The notes: generated by a model from the letters alone, not told the origin. Counted from the first letter of the stretch, positions 44,280-57,084 are shown. The stretch is DNA of 64,000 bases from Diabrotica undecimpunctata (GCF_040954645.1 NC_092807.1:48677991-48741990); one strand, 5' to 3'. Numbers and translations are program-made.

Positions 44280-44587
44280 TATAACCTCAAAATTTTATCT
44301 TAAAATATTTTAGTAATCCTCGACTTTTTGCGGTCTATTGTTTATGAAATATAAAAAGCAATAACCGACTTAACTATTGCGCACAATATTATTTTTGATA
44401 TGCTTTCAAAACTTAAAATGTTTTTAGAAAAATAAAGCAGAAAAATTTTGTTTGTTTTGATAACCTAACCTTCTCTTCCCTGCAATTCTATTAATTTAAC
44501 CTATTATATTGTATCCGGTTTTTATGGTACCCATGCTATTTTAAAATATACCAGCTGGATTTACAATTTTTGTTATTTCTATTATAG
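44280..44587. other. intronic sequence upstream of the LDLa exon
   Basis: AT-rich; it ends in a T-rich tract and TTTCTATTATAG, a good splice acceptor for the exon at 44588. Confidence 0.55.
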
Positions 44588-44718
44588 GCAAAAACCAGAA
44601 ATGTAACGAGGAAATAGAATATGACTGTGACGATGCCACGTGTATTGACAGACACCTGATGTGCAATAAAAAATATAACTGCAGATTTCGTTGGGACGAA
44701 GAAGACGACAAGTGTCAG
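44588..44718 (+). CDS. host exon encoding an LDL-receptor class A repeat
   Basis: The exon is bounded by an acceptor (pyrimidine-rich tract, TATTATAG) and a donor (CAG|GTAATT). It is 131 nt: two bases completing a codon from the previous exon and 43 full codons. The peptide has six cysteines (CNEEIEYDC, ATCIDRHLMC, NKKYNC, RFRWDEEDDKC) with LDLa spacing and an acidic WDEEDD calcium-box-like end. Such repeats are extracellular, disulphide-bonded ligand-binding modules. The CRFRWDE ending recalls CUB/LDLa membrane proteins of the Neto type, but that identity is a recollection, not shown. No in-frame stop or shift occurs, in contrast to everything around it. No neighbouring exon was found in the window. 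Confidence 0.8.
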
Positions 44719-45411
44719 GTAATTATATCTGTTATTTATATCATTATTCTGTGCTTAATTTAACGCTATACTTATTTTCTTCTAACTGTTTATATACCAA
44801 AAAACACAAACTAAAAATAGCAATCCAAAATAAAACAAATATAAAAACAACCATCGACAATACTGCTACTGAAAAATTGACTAAACTAAGAACAAAAAGT
44901 CAAAATAATTGTCAACAAACTATAGAAGAAATGTTACATCAGTATACTAGAGTACCACATTTGTTTCGAGTGACTAATATTTTTAATGTCGACTTTTGCG
45001 GGTCTGAGGGTCTTTTCCAAAAAAAAAATATATTTTTTTTTTAACAATCCTTTTTTCGTTTAAACTAACAAATTCTTGACTGATTCAAGAATTAAGTTTA
45101 ATTCCTATTATCAAATGAGATGTAATTGCATGAGATTAGAAAAAGGGTCGTCTAGTAACTTTTAGCACGGGTAAAACTAAGTTACTTACAACAATTCTTG
45201 GTACGAAAGAGTACTGTCGTCTCGGGATAATAAATAAGGGTCTTAAACACCTTCAGATCTTCGGACGCTCTGTAAAGATCTTCGAATATCGCAGGCGAAA
45301 GCTTCTCTACTCAAGTCCATTTACATTGGATGCACTTGATGAATATTTCTCTTCTGATGACTTGCCTTGAGAAAGCCTATGACTTGCTATTTTTTACAAG
45401 ACAAAATATCT
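44719..45411. other. intronic sequence, no gene seen
   Basis: AT-rich. A ~70-codon open stretch (KLTKLRTKSQNNCQQTIEEM, 44800-45040) has no splice signals or family resemblance. Confidence 0.5.
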
Positions 45412-46528
45412 TCTTCTTCTTAAGGTGCCTTCTCTATTACTGAAGGTTGGCTATAACTACAGCAAATTGCTCTCTATCTTGAGCTGTTCTTAGTATTGAA
45501 TGTGTGTCCATGCCTGTCTAGTCTCTTACATTCTTCAACCAGAAGCATTTTTTCTTCTTCCTGGACCTCTTCTTCCTTCCATCTTCCCTTCCATTATAAG
45601 TCGTAGGAAGTTGTATTGTTTTCCTTTGTAAATATGTCCTAGATAACTCGTTTTTCTGTTTTTTACAATATTTAGGAGTTCTCTCTCAGTACCCATTCTT
45701 CTTAGCACCTCGTTGTTGGTCACGTGCTCTGTCCAAGAGATCTTTAGCAGTCTTCGAAAAACCCACATCTCAAAGGCTTCTATACCCCTCATACTTGTAA
45801 TTCCAAGAGTCCATGTTTCCACTCCGTATAGCAATATGGAATAAATAAACGTTTTTACAAATTGGTATCGGATATCCAACGATAACGTAGAGTTTATTAG
45901 GAATTTTTTCATTCGTTGAAATGCGGACCTAGCATATTATATACCAGCATGTATTTCGACCTCGTGGTCAAGATCGTTTGTTATCCAGCAACCAAGATAC
46001 TGGAATCTTTGTACTGGTTCTATATGTTTGTTATAGACACAAATATTAATGTCGACATTTGGTGCACGTGTAACAGCCATTACTTTTGTTTTATTTGTGT
46101 TTATATTTAGTTCCAAGCTATCTCCCTCTCTGGTTATAACATTCAAAAGTCGTTGTAAACCCTGAGCACTGTCCGCAATAATGACGGTGTCGTCTGCGTA
46201 TCTTAAGTTGTTTACGTATTCTCCGTTGATTTTTATTTCTTCTTCAATATTTTCGAGGGCATTTTGAAAGATCTTTTCGGAAAATATATTGAATAACAGT
46301 GGAAAAAGTATCAGCCCTGACGAACTCTCCTTTTTGTTGGCAATTCTGCTGTCAGACGATTGTCTATTTTGATCGACGCCATTTGATCCTAATATAGTTT
46401 TTTAATAAGTGTTACAGTGTTATGGTCTATACCAAGTTGTGTTAGGGTTTCTATGAGTTCTGTGTGTTTCACTCGATCAAACGCTTTTTCGTAGACGATA
46501 AAAAGGAGAAACACGTCTTTTCGCTGAT
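45412..46528 (-). pseudogene. 5'-truncated LINE reverse transcriptase, (GAA)n-tailed
   Basis: From 46528 the minus strand reads FIVYEKAFDRVKHTELIETL (first RT Asp mutated to Y in the F.D.EKAFD motif), LIKKLY, a stop, PTKRRVRQG, then after a shift NIFSEKIFQNALENIEEEIK, VNNLRYADDTVIIADSAQGL and LNINTNKTKVMAVTR. The thumb continues VKTFIYSILLYGVETWTLG, FEMWVFRRLLKISWTEHVTN and MEGKMEGRRGPGRRK. The 3' end is CTTCTTCTTCTT on the plus strand (45415-45425). Same family as 42329-43460; inactive. Confidence 0.8.
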
Positions 46529-46836
46529 CTCAACTAATTAACAATGTTACCTAAAGTCAAATTTAAATTTAACTGATAATACATTGTTGGAAGTGCATCT
46601 CATGATCTTTCTAGTTCTTTACACATCAATTTTAATGTTTTTTACTTAAGTTTTTTACAACAATTTTTTATATACATGCATTATTATCACATGTTCGTTT
46701 GCTGTGCTAAGTTTGTTAATTTGTAAACTATACCTAGTTTCAATTGTTTATACAACTTAATCTCTGAATGTTCCATTATCAAAAGCTTTTTTACAAATTT
46801 AAAATCATTGACTGCTACATGTCTTTTTGAGATGAA
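46529..46836. other. no gene seen
   Basis: AT-rich spacer before the hammerhead motif. Confidence 0.5.
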
Positions 46837-46885
46837 CTGATGATGCTTTCTAAGCAGAAAGCGAAACGTCTTCAATAAATAGATG
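46826..46885 (+). ncRNA. hammerhead ribozyme motif with canonical core
   Basis: CTGATGA (46837-46843), GCTTTC (46845-46850), loop TAAGCA, GAAAGC (46857-46862, a perfect 6-bp stem II), then GAAAC (46863-46867) and GTC. This is the full hammerhead core (CUGAUGA, stem II, GAAA) in the minimal form carried by Penelope-like terminal repeats. The sequence after it (TTCAATAAATAGATGAAG) is the kind of tail seen with such repeats. No Penelope coding region adjoins it. Confidence 0.65.
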
Positions 46886-46955
46886 AAGTAGCCACCTTCT
46901 TTGTCTTTTATTTCTCCACTTTGACCGAAAAACCCACCACTCTTCGAGTGTTCCT

Positions 46956-48594
<1,639 letters not shown>

Positions 48595-49760
48595 ATAGAA
48601 AATGAAGGTTAAAAATGGCTACAAGAAATCCTGAGAGAGGTAAGGAGAACAGAAAGAATACCAAAAGACTGAGAGAAGAATTTGATGGTACCTATTTACA
48701 AAAAAGTAGAAGAAATAGTTTGTGAAAATTATAGGGCAATTTGTTTGTCACTTGTAACTTTCAAATACTATACCAGAGTAATAGAAAAAAGACTACGCGT
48801 AGCAATAGAGGAAAAATTGGACTAGTACCAAACTGCATTTAGATGCGGAAGGGGGACAACAGATAATATATTCATCTTGAGAAACCTAATAAAAAAAATG
48901 TCACTGGCATGGTGCAAATCAATGGTAGAAGATCAAATGAATTCAATATTAAAAAGAGAATAAATCAAAGTGACAGCCTCAGCCCATTACTATTCATCCT
49001 AGTAATGGATGAAATTCTGAAAAATACGAAAAGGGCCACAAACCATCTGCAAACTACGGTGCGATGTTTAAACTTAATACCGGTAAAACTTGACGTACTT
49101 TTATGTGCAGATAAAATTGTACTAATTGCTGACACTAGGGAAAAATTCAAGAATTGATAAATATATGGGTGAGAAAATAGGAAAACAAAGAATAGCATTA
49201 AACATAAAGAAAACAAAAAGTATGATAGTTAAACAAAAGAAAGTTGATGAGCGAAATCATTTTCTACTTTACTGTAAGGAAAACTAAATTGAGAGGGTAT
49301 CACCTTTGAATATTTAGGGGTAGTGATATCAGAAGACGGACCAATCGATCAGGAGATATCAAACAAAGTGAAGAAAGCAAACAAAATTTACTATGCACTA
49401 AACAACACGATTTTGGGAAAACAAGAAACAGAAAGAGAAGTTAAGCTCAAGGTAGTAACAAAGAACTAAGAAAAATAGCTGCTGTCACAAAAATGGATCA
49501 TATCAGAAATGATTACATAAAAAGCGAATTAAAGCAGGAACCAATAGGATCTAAAATTAAAATAAGAAAATTAAACTGGTTTGGACACATTATTATGATA
49601 GAACAGAGCAGACTACTAAGACGAGTAATCGAAAGGAAAGGCCAAGGATGGAATGGTTGAAACAATTCCTGAAAATATGCAGAGAAAAACGAAAATCATT
49701 TCAACAAATAAAAGAACTAGGCACTAAGGAGTTTCCGAAAAAGATGTAAGGTAAACTTTG
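48595..49760 (+). pseudogene. non-LTR reverse transcriptase remnant
   Basis: RTERIPKD, then [20 protein letters not shown] and [20 protein letters not shown], a stop, YQTAFRCGRGTTDNIFILRN: RT boxes 1 and 2. After a gap that drops the F.D...AFD box: NIKKRINQSDSLSPLLFILV (QG changed to QS) and LDVLLCADKIVLIADTREK, where YADD has become CADK, so catalysis is lost. Later frames give GSKIKIRKLNWFGHIIMIEQ, the thumb/C-terminal part, ending near 49760. 5'-truncated, with several stops; distinct from the (GAA)n-tailed families. Confidence 0.75.
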
Positions 49761-50690
49761 AAATTGACACAATTGTTTGGTTTTAAAGAAGTGTAACAGT
49801 TTCCATAAACTTATACCATTTTAAAAGAATTTAGAATTAAAAGAGTTAATATGGAAAAAACTCATGAATGTCTGTTTTCTGTTGAAAAATACCTATCTAA
49901 TGACGTACCACACATGGTATATTTTTATTGATATTTTTGAGACAGATATTTTTATTGTTCAAAGATGTCTTCTTTGGAATAAAAACCCACCTGTTTTTAG
50001 CGTTTTCACAAATTCTTATAAATATTGCCAAATATAATGGTGGACTCTTTTGCGTGGCTAACCCTGTACGTATCAGAAAATTCTTAATCATTTTTTTGTA
50101 TTATAGCCTCTTTGTTTATGTAAATAAAAGTCTACAGATTGAGTTTTTGTCTCGCATAATATTTTTTATATATTTATTTTTACTACAATAAATATGTATA
50201 GTTTACTATTATGGTAGCCTTTCTCTAAATAAATTTCTAATAAATCAAAGTTTTAATTAAAAATGTTTGTGTAATAAATTGTAATTTGCTTTATACATAT
50301 ATAAACAACGATATGGAGAAAAATTATGACACGTATAATATGACAAATTGATTTATACCAACAGACTGGCCATATATATGTTTGTATACTCTATGCTACT
50401 GTTGATGCGAAGTAAACAAATAGGATTATTATATAGTAAACTGGAATATGTTTTACATGCAGTTTGTTCGAAGATCGTTAAGGAAATTGAAGCCATTTGA
50501 AGTATTTTTTGTATGCTTTGTGAATATTATTCACATTCCCTAAACTAGGACGATAAATAATCCAAATATGATACGTACTTATCTTTTTTCGTACATTTTA
50601 TATTTAAATTCATTCAGTTGAATATTTCGTAAAGAACTGAATAGCTTTTATGTAGTTAAAATATAATTGACAAATTAAGTGTAATGAATA
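49761..50690. other. no gene seen
   Basis: AT-rich; no frame or repeat recognised. Confidence 0.5.
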
Positions 50691-50915
50691 TAGGATAATA
50701 ATAGTTATTTATTGTACAAGACGATAAAATTGTACTTTATCTTCTAGAGCGTTTTTTAGCGTCGAGACGTCAGTCGAGACGCTAATTATGCTCGAGAAGA
50801 TAATGCGATTTTATCGTCGTGTGCAATACAACATTTTTTTCTATGGCAAGACTTCAAGTTCAGGTGAAAAATAGAATTTCAAAGAAAATTGTAATTTTTA
50901 GCACAACAATCGCAA

Positions 50916-51203
50916 TTGTGTTGCTCCGTTGCTAGGGATATGAATTACTCTGTCAACAAATGTCAAACAAATGTTACGTTTTGGTTTTTGCGGAGAATAT
51001 TGTTGCGTTTTGTGTACAAAGTGAATAAATACGAAATGGACGGAAAAAAATTGACACAAGAAAAGGAAAACCTGCCATCAGATGTAGAAAATGCAGCGTT
51101 GGAAGCAAAAAGTTTATTGTTGCCACAAAAATTTAGGATGATGTATGAGAAAGAATACCATTTAATCCTTAATGTGTTTGAATTTGTAAATTTTATTGAA
51201 TAA
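50916..51203 (+). pseudogene. possible N-terminus of a Crypton-like tyrosine recombinase
   Basis: The likely start is the internal ATG giving MDGKKLTQEKENLPSDVENA, then LEAKSLLLPQKFRMMYEKEY and a stop after NFIE. The S.LLP.K....YE..Y pattern is how the SAM-like core-binding domain begins in Crypton-type recombinases of insects. The catalytic R..HR..Y part is absent. It is flanked by palindromic GTCGAGACG...CGTCTCGAC-type sequence at 50750-50790 and tandem repeats at 51214-51290, so it is probably a MITE derived from such an element. Tentative. Confidence 0.35.
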
Positions 51204-51213
51204 AAAAAAGTTA

Positions 51214-51290
51214 AAACATTTTATCTACTCTTGCTGTTAAAGTGTCACTTTATCTACCCTTGCGGTTAAAGTGATACTTTATCTACTCAA
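51214..51290. repeat. short tandem repeat, about 29-bp units
   Basis: TTTATCTACYCTTGC.GTTAAAGTG-type units occur in two full copies and one partial copy. Confidence 0.7.
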
Positions 51291-51412
51291 AACAGTTGTT
51301 ATAGCAACACTTTAACATTAGCTATGGAAAAAAGGTTATATGTTATTTACTGTCAAACTTTCACACAATTCAACGACAATTTTTAAATATTTATGATAAT
51401 TAAAAAACGTCA
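51291..51412. other. no gene seen
   Basis: Short AT-rich spacer. Confidence 0.4.
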
Positions 51413-52760
51413 AATTAACATTATGCACTTTGTAAAAAAGTGCATAATGTCAATAATCAGGAATGTCATTACTCGGGTTTTTGGTGTTGATGAACACAAA
51501 TATTATGACGGCGATGGTTTCCAAGGTATTAGATGTCCAGGGTAACCTCGTCTCCTGGACTTTCATGTTAATTTAATTTTAAATCAGTCGACAGTCATTA
51601 CTTAAGCAGTTTTTGAGATCGCTAAACACAAGAATTTCATCAATAAATAACCATAGAATACCTCATCGAATTTTATTTATAAAACAGCAAAAAATATCCA
51701 AAACATGATTTTTTAAATTTGGTGCATTTAAGCATGTGGTAACATTGATGGAGTGTCACGTGATCCATATTATAATCTTTCCTGTAGCAGCTCCCACTTT
51801 TTACTTTTACATGTGCTCTTGTACTTTTTTTCTGATACGTACTAGTACACAGATATTCTCCAATTTACATAGTTAACGTGCGTATTTTTCTACTTGCCCT
51901 GTTTCTAGTTTTCTAAAAATTACTCTTTTTATATAAAGATGTCGATATGGAAAAAACGGTCTGGTTTGCAATGTGGTACGTAAAAATAGTGATGGGTGAA
52001 TATAGGGACTATAAAGAAAATTAATTATCTGATACATACAGAACAAGATAAAGAGAAAAAATTAAATTTGAATGATACAGTTATTTTTTTAAATTATCTT
52101 TTTTACTTGGTGAATTTTTTTTAATTGTATTCAAGAAATTATATTCATTATAACTCTTAATAATACCACACTTTTATAAAAATCTTACATAACAAATTAG
52201 CAAAAAACTTCGGTAGATAAAGTCCACGTTGGGCACCAAATACCTTGGAGATCATCGCCGTCGTATTATTTGTGTTCAGTAACCCCAAAAATCACCGTAT
52301 AATTAATTTTTGGTCAATAAACTCTAGACGATGAGGTTCACAACTGGGCTACAAGTAGCTTAAAAATTATCGCTGTTATAATATTCGTATTCATTGACCT
52401 CGAAAACCCTCAGAGTAATGACTTTTGACTGATTCCGAATGAAAATAATATAAAACTCCAGAAGACGAGGTTTACCCTCGGCACCAGGTAGCTCGAGGAT
52501 AATTGACGTCATAATATTCGTGTTCAGCAATCTCGAAAACCCGTAAGTAAGGATTTTCGACTGATTTTGAATAAAAATAACATAAAACACTCTAGCAGAC
52601 AAGGTCCATCCTGAGCACCAACTCGAGGAATATCTTCGTTATCATGTTCGTATTCCTCGACCTAAAAAATCCACGAGTAAAAAAATTAAACTCATTCCTG
52701 TCGTTGTCTTTCTAGTTGAATTTTTTTTATTTTCTATGCACTTTGTAATCATCACAAATC
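51413..52760. mobile_element. non-autonomous element with inverted ends and internal tandem repeat
   Basis: A perfect 13-bp hairpin (CATTATGCACTTT at 51419-51431 with its complement at 51437-51449) opens the block, and TATGCACTTTGTAAT recurs at about 52736-52750. A unit ending CATAATATTTGTGTTCA-like lies inverted at 51470-51560 and then, in the opposite orientation, is repeated about four times between 52210 and 52680 at ~116-134-bp spacing (ATATTCGTRTTCA.....CTCGAAAACC). Such MITE-plus-satellite structures seed tandem arrays in insects. No coding frame. Confidence 0.55.
52210..52680. repeat. tandem repeat, four diverged units of ~116-134 bp
   Basis: Landmarks TTTGTGTTCAGTAACC (about 52268), TTCGTATTCATTGACC (about 52385), TTCGTGTTCAGCAATC (about 52518) and TTCGTATTCCTCGACC (about 52645) mark successive units; AGACGAGGTT recurs similarly. 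Confidence 0.7.
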
Positions 52761-53087
52761 TTGGGTGTCGTATAATGTTTGTTATGTATTTGTTAAAGAT
52801 CTCAGAAAATTGTTGATGTTACTGGTCATAACCAGAAGAAAAGAAGGAAGTAATAAGTTACCCCAACCTACTGTTCTCCGTCCGAGCAGTAAGCTACGAT
52901 GTAGATTAATGGTCCCTAAACCTCCAGATGGTTTTAATTATCTTTAAATTTCGATTTCGAAGAACAAGATAATAAAGAATTCCAATGTATTACAAAAACT
53001 TTAGAGCCTAAATTGTTTAACTCGGTCGTTAGGTTAGGTTAATCGGAAGTTAACGATTTGGTTTGGGATATTGCGTTAACTTAACGG
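52761..53087. other. no gene seen
   Basis: A short open stretch at 52765-52947 has no family resemblance. Confidence 0.45.
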
Positions 53088-54020
53088 AAGAAAAAGATGA
53101 AAGTATGTATATATAATAAATATATTATAAATAAATGCTGGTTATTCCTAGGAATAATTAAAACGATCGAAAATATCTACCAAAACAACACAAGAAAAGT
53201 AAAAGTAGAAGAAGAACTAACCGATCCTATTAATGCTGGCAATGGGATACGACAGGGAGATTCTCGAGTCCTCTATTGTTACTTAAAAAGGTCTGCTATG
53301 CAGACGACGCAATACTACTCTCTTAAAGTTAAGATGATTTACAACGTATGCTGCACCAATTTAATATAACCGCCAGAAAATATAACATATTAATTTCCTC
53401 AAAAAAGACAAAATGTATGGTTACAACAGCAAATTTACTAAAATGTAAATTGGAGCTAGAAGGTCAGATAATAGAACATCTGATGGATTTTAAATATCTA
53501 GGCATCACATTGTCTAGCTACGGAAAGCTTGAAACCGAAGTGGAAGATCAGGTGAATAGAGCAAACAGAGCCGCAGGCTGCCTGAATGAAACAATATGGA
53601 GAAATAAAAATATCGGAAAAGAAACAAAAGGCAAAATTTACAAAACAGTCATTAGACCAATAATGACATACGCGTCAGAAACAAGACCTGACACAGAGAG
53701 GACAAAAAGAATGTTAGAAACAGCAGAGATAAAAACGCTTAGAAAATTAATCGTAAGACACTATGGGACAGAGCTAAAAGTACAGATATATGACGTAGAT
53801 ACAAAGTGGAGAACATCAAGAACTGGGTAAGAAATAGAAAAGTAGAATGGAATGATCATATAAGCCGAATGGCAACAAATAGAGTAGTAAAGACGGCAAG
53901 AGACGGTTCCCCTATAGAAAGACGATCAGTAGGAAGACCACGAAAACGATGGAACAACAACCTAATGGAGGCACATTGGAAAATAGACGGAGTCATGTCT
54001 ATATAAAAAGAAGAAGAAGA
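53088..54020 (+). pseudogene. non-LTR reverse transcriptase, 3' half, (GAA)n-tailed
   Basis: IKTIENIYQNNTRKVKVEEE and NGIRQGDS (QG box), an internal deletion, CYADDAILLS with two stops after it, LISSKKTKCMVTTANLLKCK, LMDFKYLGITLSSYGKLETE, NRAAGCLNETIWRNKNIGKE and IRPIMTYASETRPDTERTKR. After a shift: NWVRNRKVEWNDHISRMATN and RSVGRPRKRWNNN. The 3' end is AAAAAGAAGAAGAAG (54005-54019). Same family as 11906-12800, opposite strand. The deletion between GDS and YADD removes the SP.LF box. Confidence 0.8.
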
Positions 54021-54514
54021 TAAATGCTGGTTCCAACTGCCAAAAAAATCTGACAAACATGTTCCAATGAGGTTCCAACCATGAGGTTTTCAGCTGCCAA
54101 AAATAAAGAAGGGAGATCAACAATTTTCCAAGGTTTTTAAACAAGAGAGTGATTTACTAGCTCATATGTTTCCTATCCAATGAATATGTGTGGTATAGAA
54201 TACTTACTGGAATTAAAAAATGAGAAGAATGTAGGTTGTTTCTTGATTCATCTTAAACTAGTTTAAATGCTGCTTTACTACATAATAGTAACATGGAAAC
54301 TAATATATGGAATTATTTGATATTTCTTATTATTTTAATCAAATTTTAAAAAACCAGCATACGATATCAAAAAATATTTATTTAAAAGAACATTAATCAA
54401 AAATTCATAAAAAATTAAAGAAAACAAATACATTCTTGAACTAACAAATTAAAAACTTTTGTGTTAGTTAATAGCGTAAAAAATTTCAATGTAAATCGAA
54501 TAATGTTTTAATTG
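54021..54514. other. no gene seen
   Basis: AT-rich spacer between the RT remnant and the Tc1-like tail. Confidence 0.5.
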
Positions 54515-54967
54515 TTGTTATTTATTCATGTTTTTCCAGTAGTCAGTGTTACCACTCCTAGATCTTACGCAAACTTTAATTCCCGTGGAATCCCATACTC
54601 CTAAACAAATTGTCACATATTGCTGTGATAGATTGCTCCAATCTTTGAGAACAACTTGTACTAGGTGTGTGGTGTTTTGTGGATTATCCCGGATAGCTGT
54701 AATTCTTATTTTAAGCATATCCCACAAATACTTTATAGGGTTTAGGTCGGGTGAGCAAACAGGCCACTCCAGAATAGTAATATCTGCTGCTTTAAGGATG
54801 TCTGTAATCTGGTCTGTCTCCTAGTATGTGAAGGTGCCTTATCGTACATGAAAATATATTTTCTCTTATTTTAGTTTTCTTATTAGTCAACATACCTACC
54901 AGCGAGTAGTAAATCAAAGGAGTTATTTCCCCGATCATAATGCCTTCCCAGAACATGACACTTTCTT

Positions 54968-54970
<3 letters not shown>
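54515..54970 (-). pseudogene. Tc1-type transposase, C-terminal half
   Basis: The minus strand reads ESVMFWEGIMIGEITPLIYY (VM.WGGI..G..TPL), GMLT, then FMYDKAPSHT in the QDNAPSHT position (the second Asp region reads YDKAP), ILEWPVCSPDLNPIKYLWDM (in the LNPIE motif the third acidic residue is K here, a loss) and LKIRITAIRDNPQNTTHLVQ. The last frame runs to a stop at 54518. The N-terminal half would lie beyond the (TA)n tract at 54971, but the LTR insertion separates it. Inactive: the catalytic E is replaced and frameshifts are present. Confidence 0.75.

Positions 54971-55039
<69 letters not shown>
54971..55039. repeat. (TA)n tract, left half split by the LTR element
   Basis: Pure TA run ending exactly at the TG of the LTR. 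Its other half is at 58526-58586. Confidence 0.9.
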
Positions 55040-55043
<4 letters not shown>

Positions 55044-56408
55044 ATGATGTGTTGTTTTGTTTGAATGATGATGAGCAATGAGTATTTTTAATAATATAAT
55101 ATATAGGGTTTTTATCGCGGTTCTCAAAGAATTAGTTTGTAAGTACTTTTTTAAATTATCTTTATTATAACTATTATGAAACACACATATATATCTAACC
55201 TAGCCAATGTAAATTTAAAATAAACTATCTTTAAATTGATATTCTTATAAAACTAATTAAATTCTATAGACAATGTAAAATTTAAACAAACTATCTTCAA
55301 AATTGAAATTGTTATGACACTAACTAAATTATATTAACAAAATTTTGTACCTTTCTTTCACTGAATGCCTAAATGAACTGTTTTCCACTATATAGATTCT
55401 AATCATCACTGAATGTCTTCGTACTTCGGTTATCCTTGTTTTTGTGAAATTACTTTTTCCAATTATCAGCTTCTACCAATTTAAGATATATTTTTCTTCA
55501 CCAGCATTTATACACCACCAAGCAAACCAGTAAACAGCATTTATATTTATTCTTCTTTTCAATATACCAATATCCAATTATTATAAGTTGATTTATACTA
55601 ATTTCCAACCATAATATAATTTAATTTCTTCCAATATACTTTTTTTAATTATATTAAACTATTGGACTATTTGTACTTGATTCACTGACTCCAACTAACT
55701 TTCATATTTCTTACTAAACTTTTCTGACTGACTTCTTGAAAATTCTGAACAATTTACTAACTAAATGTGTCTACTAACTTTCATAATGAACTGGCCTGAC
55801 TTCTGACTAAAAACTTCCATCTTGAATCCAAATCACGGGTATTTATATCTTTTTGGATATTCCAGAATCATCTGGTAAGAGATCATGTTCCATCCCGTTC
55901 TATTTCTTCGATATGGATGTTCTCGAAAAAATATCTGTTCCATCCACCGACATAATCATTATTCCAGAATGTTCGACCGTAAACAATGGTCACACTCTTC
56001 ACTCTGGAGAATTCGTTAATGTTCCATTGATAATTTTGTTGACATTTAGGCTTTTCAGATCAGAATAAACATTCAAATTAGTAACTAACACTCTAATTTA
56101 ATAAAATACACATTTCAAACAATATATTATTATAACCCCACTTTATATTCCTAAATTATTTCCTAAAATGTCACTTGGAGAGTATAGTTGGTTGCCTAGG
56201 CACATGGCTCACTTAAATATATTTACAACATTAAAATACAACTTTTTACAATTATTATATGCTAATTTATTAAAAATGCCCTCACATAAATATATTTTTA
56301 TTAAATTCTCTAGTATATAACTTCTTAAAATAATCAAATACTTTTTTATATCTAATATTATGTAGTATATAACTTATAAATTATTTTCTATAAACCCCAA
56401 TCGTCACA
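55040..56408 (-). repeat. long terminal repeat (3' LTR in element orientation)
   Basis: 1369 bp; aligned along its length with 57085-58525 apart from an indel of roughly 90 bp. Confidence 0.9.
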
Positions 56409-56703
56409 ATACCCCAAAATAATATTTAAAATAAATAATTTACTTATTATTTTTTTAAATATTAATTTTCTCATACCTTATTAAATTTAATAAATCAATT
56501 TTTTTTTTTTTTTTTAATTAAAATGTGTTAAATACATCCCTGTTCGCTGTCTATGTCAAAGCAGAGAACAACGGAGCACAGTTCGGGTTCGGCTATTCTA
56601 TGGTCAAACTGTCATGTCAAATGGAGCAATGAATGCTATGTATATATCAGAGACTAAAATATAACCTTAATTAAAAATATAATCTATATTGTGTTATGTT
56701 TAT

Positions 56704-56940
56704 TTATAGACAAAATCTAGGAATTATTTCCATTCTTTTCGTATTCTCTTCCATTGTCTTGTTCATCTGCATCATTAATGACATCAAAGCTGCCATATTG
56801 ACATTTTCCTCTCTTTCTGGATTCATTTCTGCAGTATCTTGTGGAGCTTGAACTAAACTCTCCTCTTGTATAGGTTGTGTTTCTACTTCCACATCTTCTT
56901 CATTCTTTTTGCTTCTTATACCTTTCTTTCCTTGAGACAT
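56704..56940 (-). CDS. truncated gag N-terminus of the LTR element
   Basis: 78 codons from the ATG at 56940: MSQGKKGIRSKKNEEDVEVE, an acidic/Gln-rich middle, then ALMSLMMQMNKTMEENTKRM and a stop. The short basic start followed by a Met-rich amphipathic helix (MMQMNKTMEENTKRM) resembles the beginning of gag in Ty3/Gypsy-type elements. The capsid and zinc-knuckle parts are gone. It lies ~120 bp from the primer-binding site, the normal place for gag. Confidence 0.55.
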   Translation of the reverse strand: MSQGKKGIRSKKNEEDVEVETQPIQEESLVQAPQDTAEMNPEREENVNMAALMSLMMQMNKTMEENTKRMEIIPRFCL

Positions 56941-57060
56941 TTTGAGACTTTACTTGTTCAAATATAATTAAAAATAAAATCTATAATTTTTCCTTTCTAC
57001 TGATGATTAATTTAATTATATGAGAGCACTTATCTTCCCAAACTAATTCTTTTAAATAGA

Positions 57061-57083
57061 GAGCCACCGCGTTGGGTGCCAAA
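57061..57083 (-). other. probable primer-binding site
   Basis: Immediately after the 5' LTR on the minus strand: TTGGCACCCAACGCGG. The TGGC.CCCAAC pattern is that of a tRNA 3'-end complement as used by LTR retroelements to prime minus-strand synthesis. The donor tRNA was not determined. Confidence 0.7.
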
Positions 57084-57084
57084 T

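Noticed and set aside
44691..45044. 117-codon frame overlapping the LDLa exon end
   Set aside because: It is in a different frame from the exon, runs across the splice donor into AT-rich intron and has no family resemblance.
54792..55184. A 130-codon minus-strand frame through a (TA)n tract
   Set aside because: It fuses part of the Tc1-like remnant, the microsatellite and LTR sequence; not a gene.
55853..56068. 71-codon frame inside an LTR
   Set aside because: LTR sequence; not conserved as a frame in the other LTR copy.
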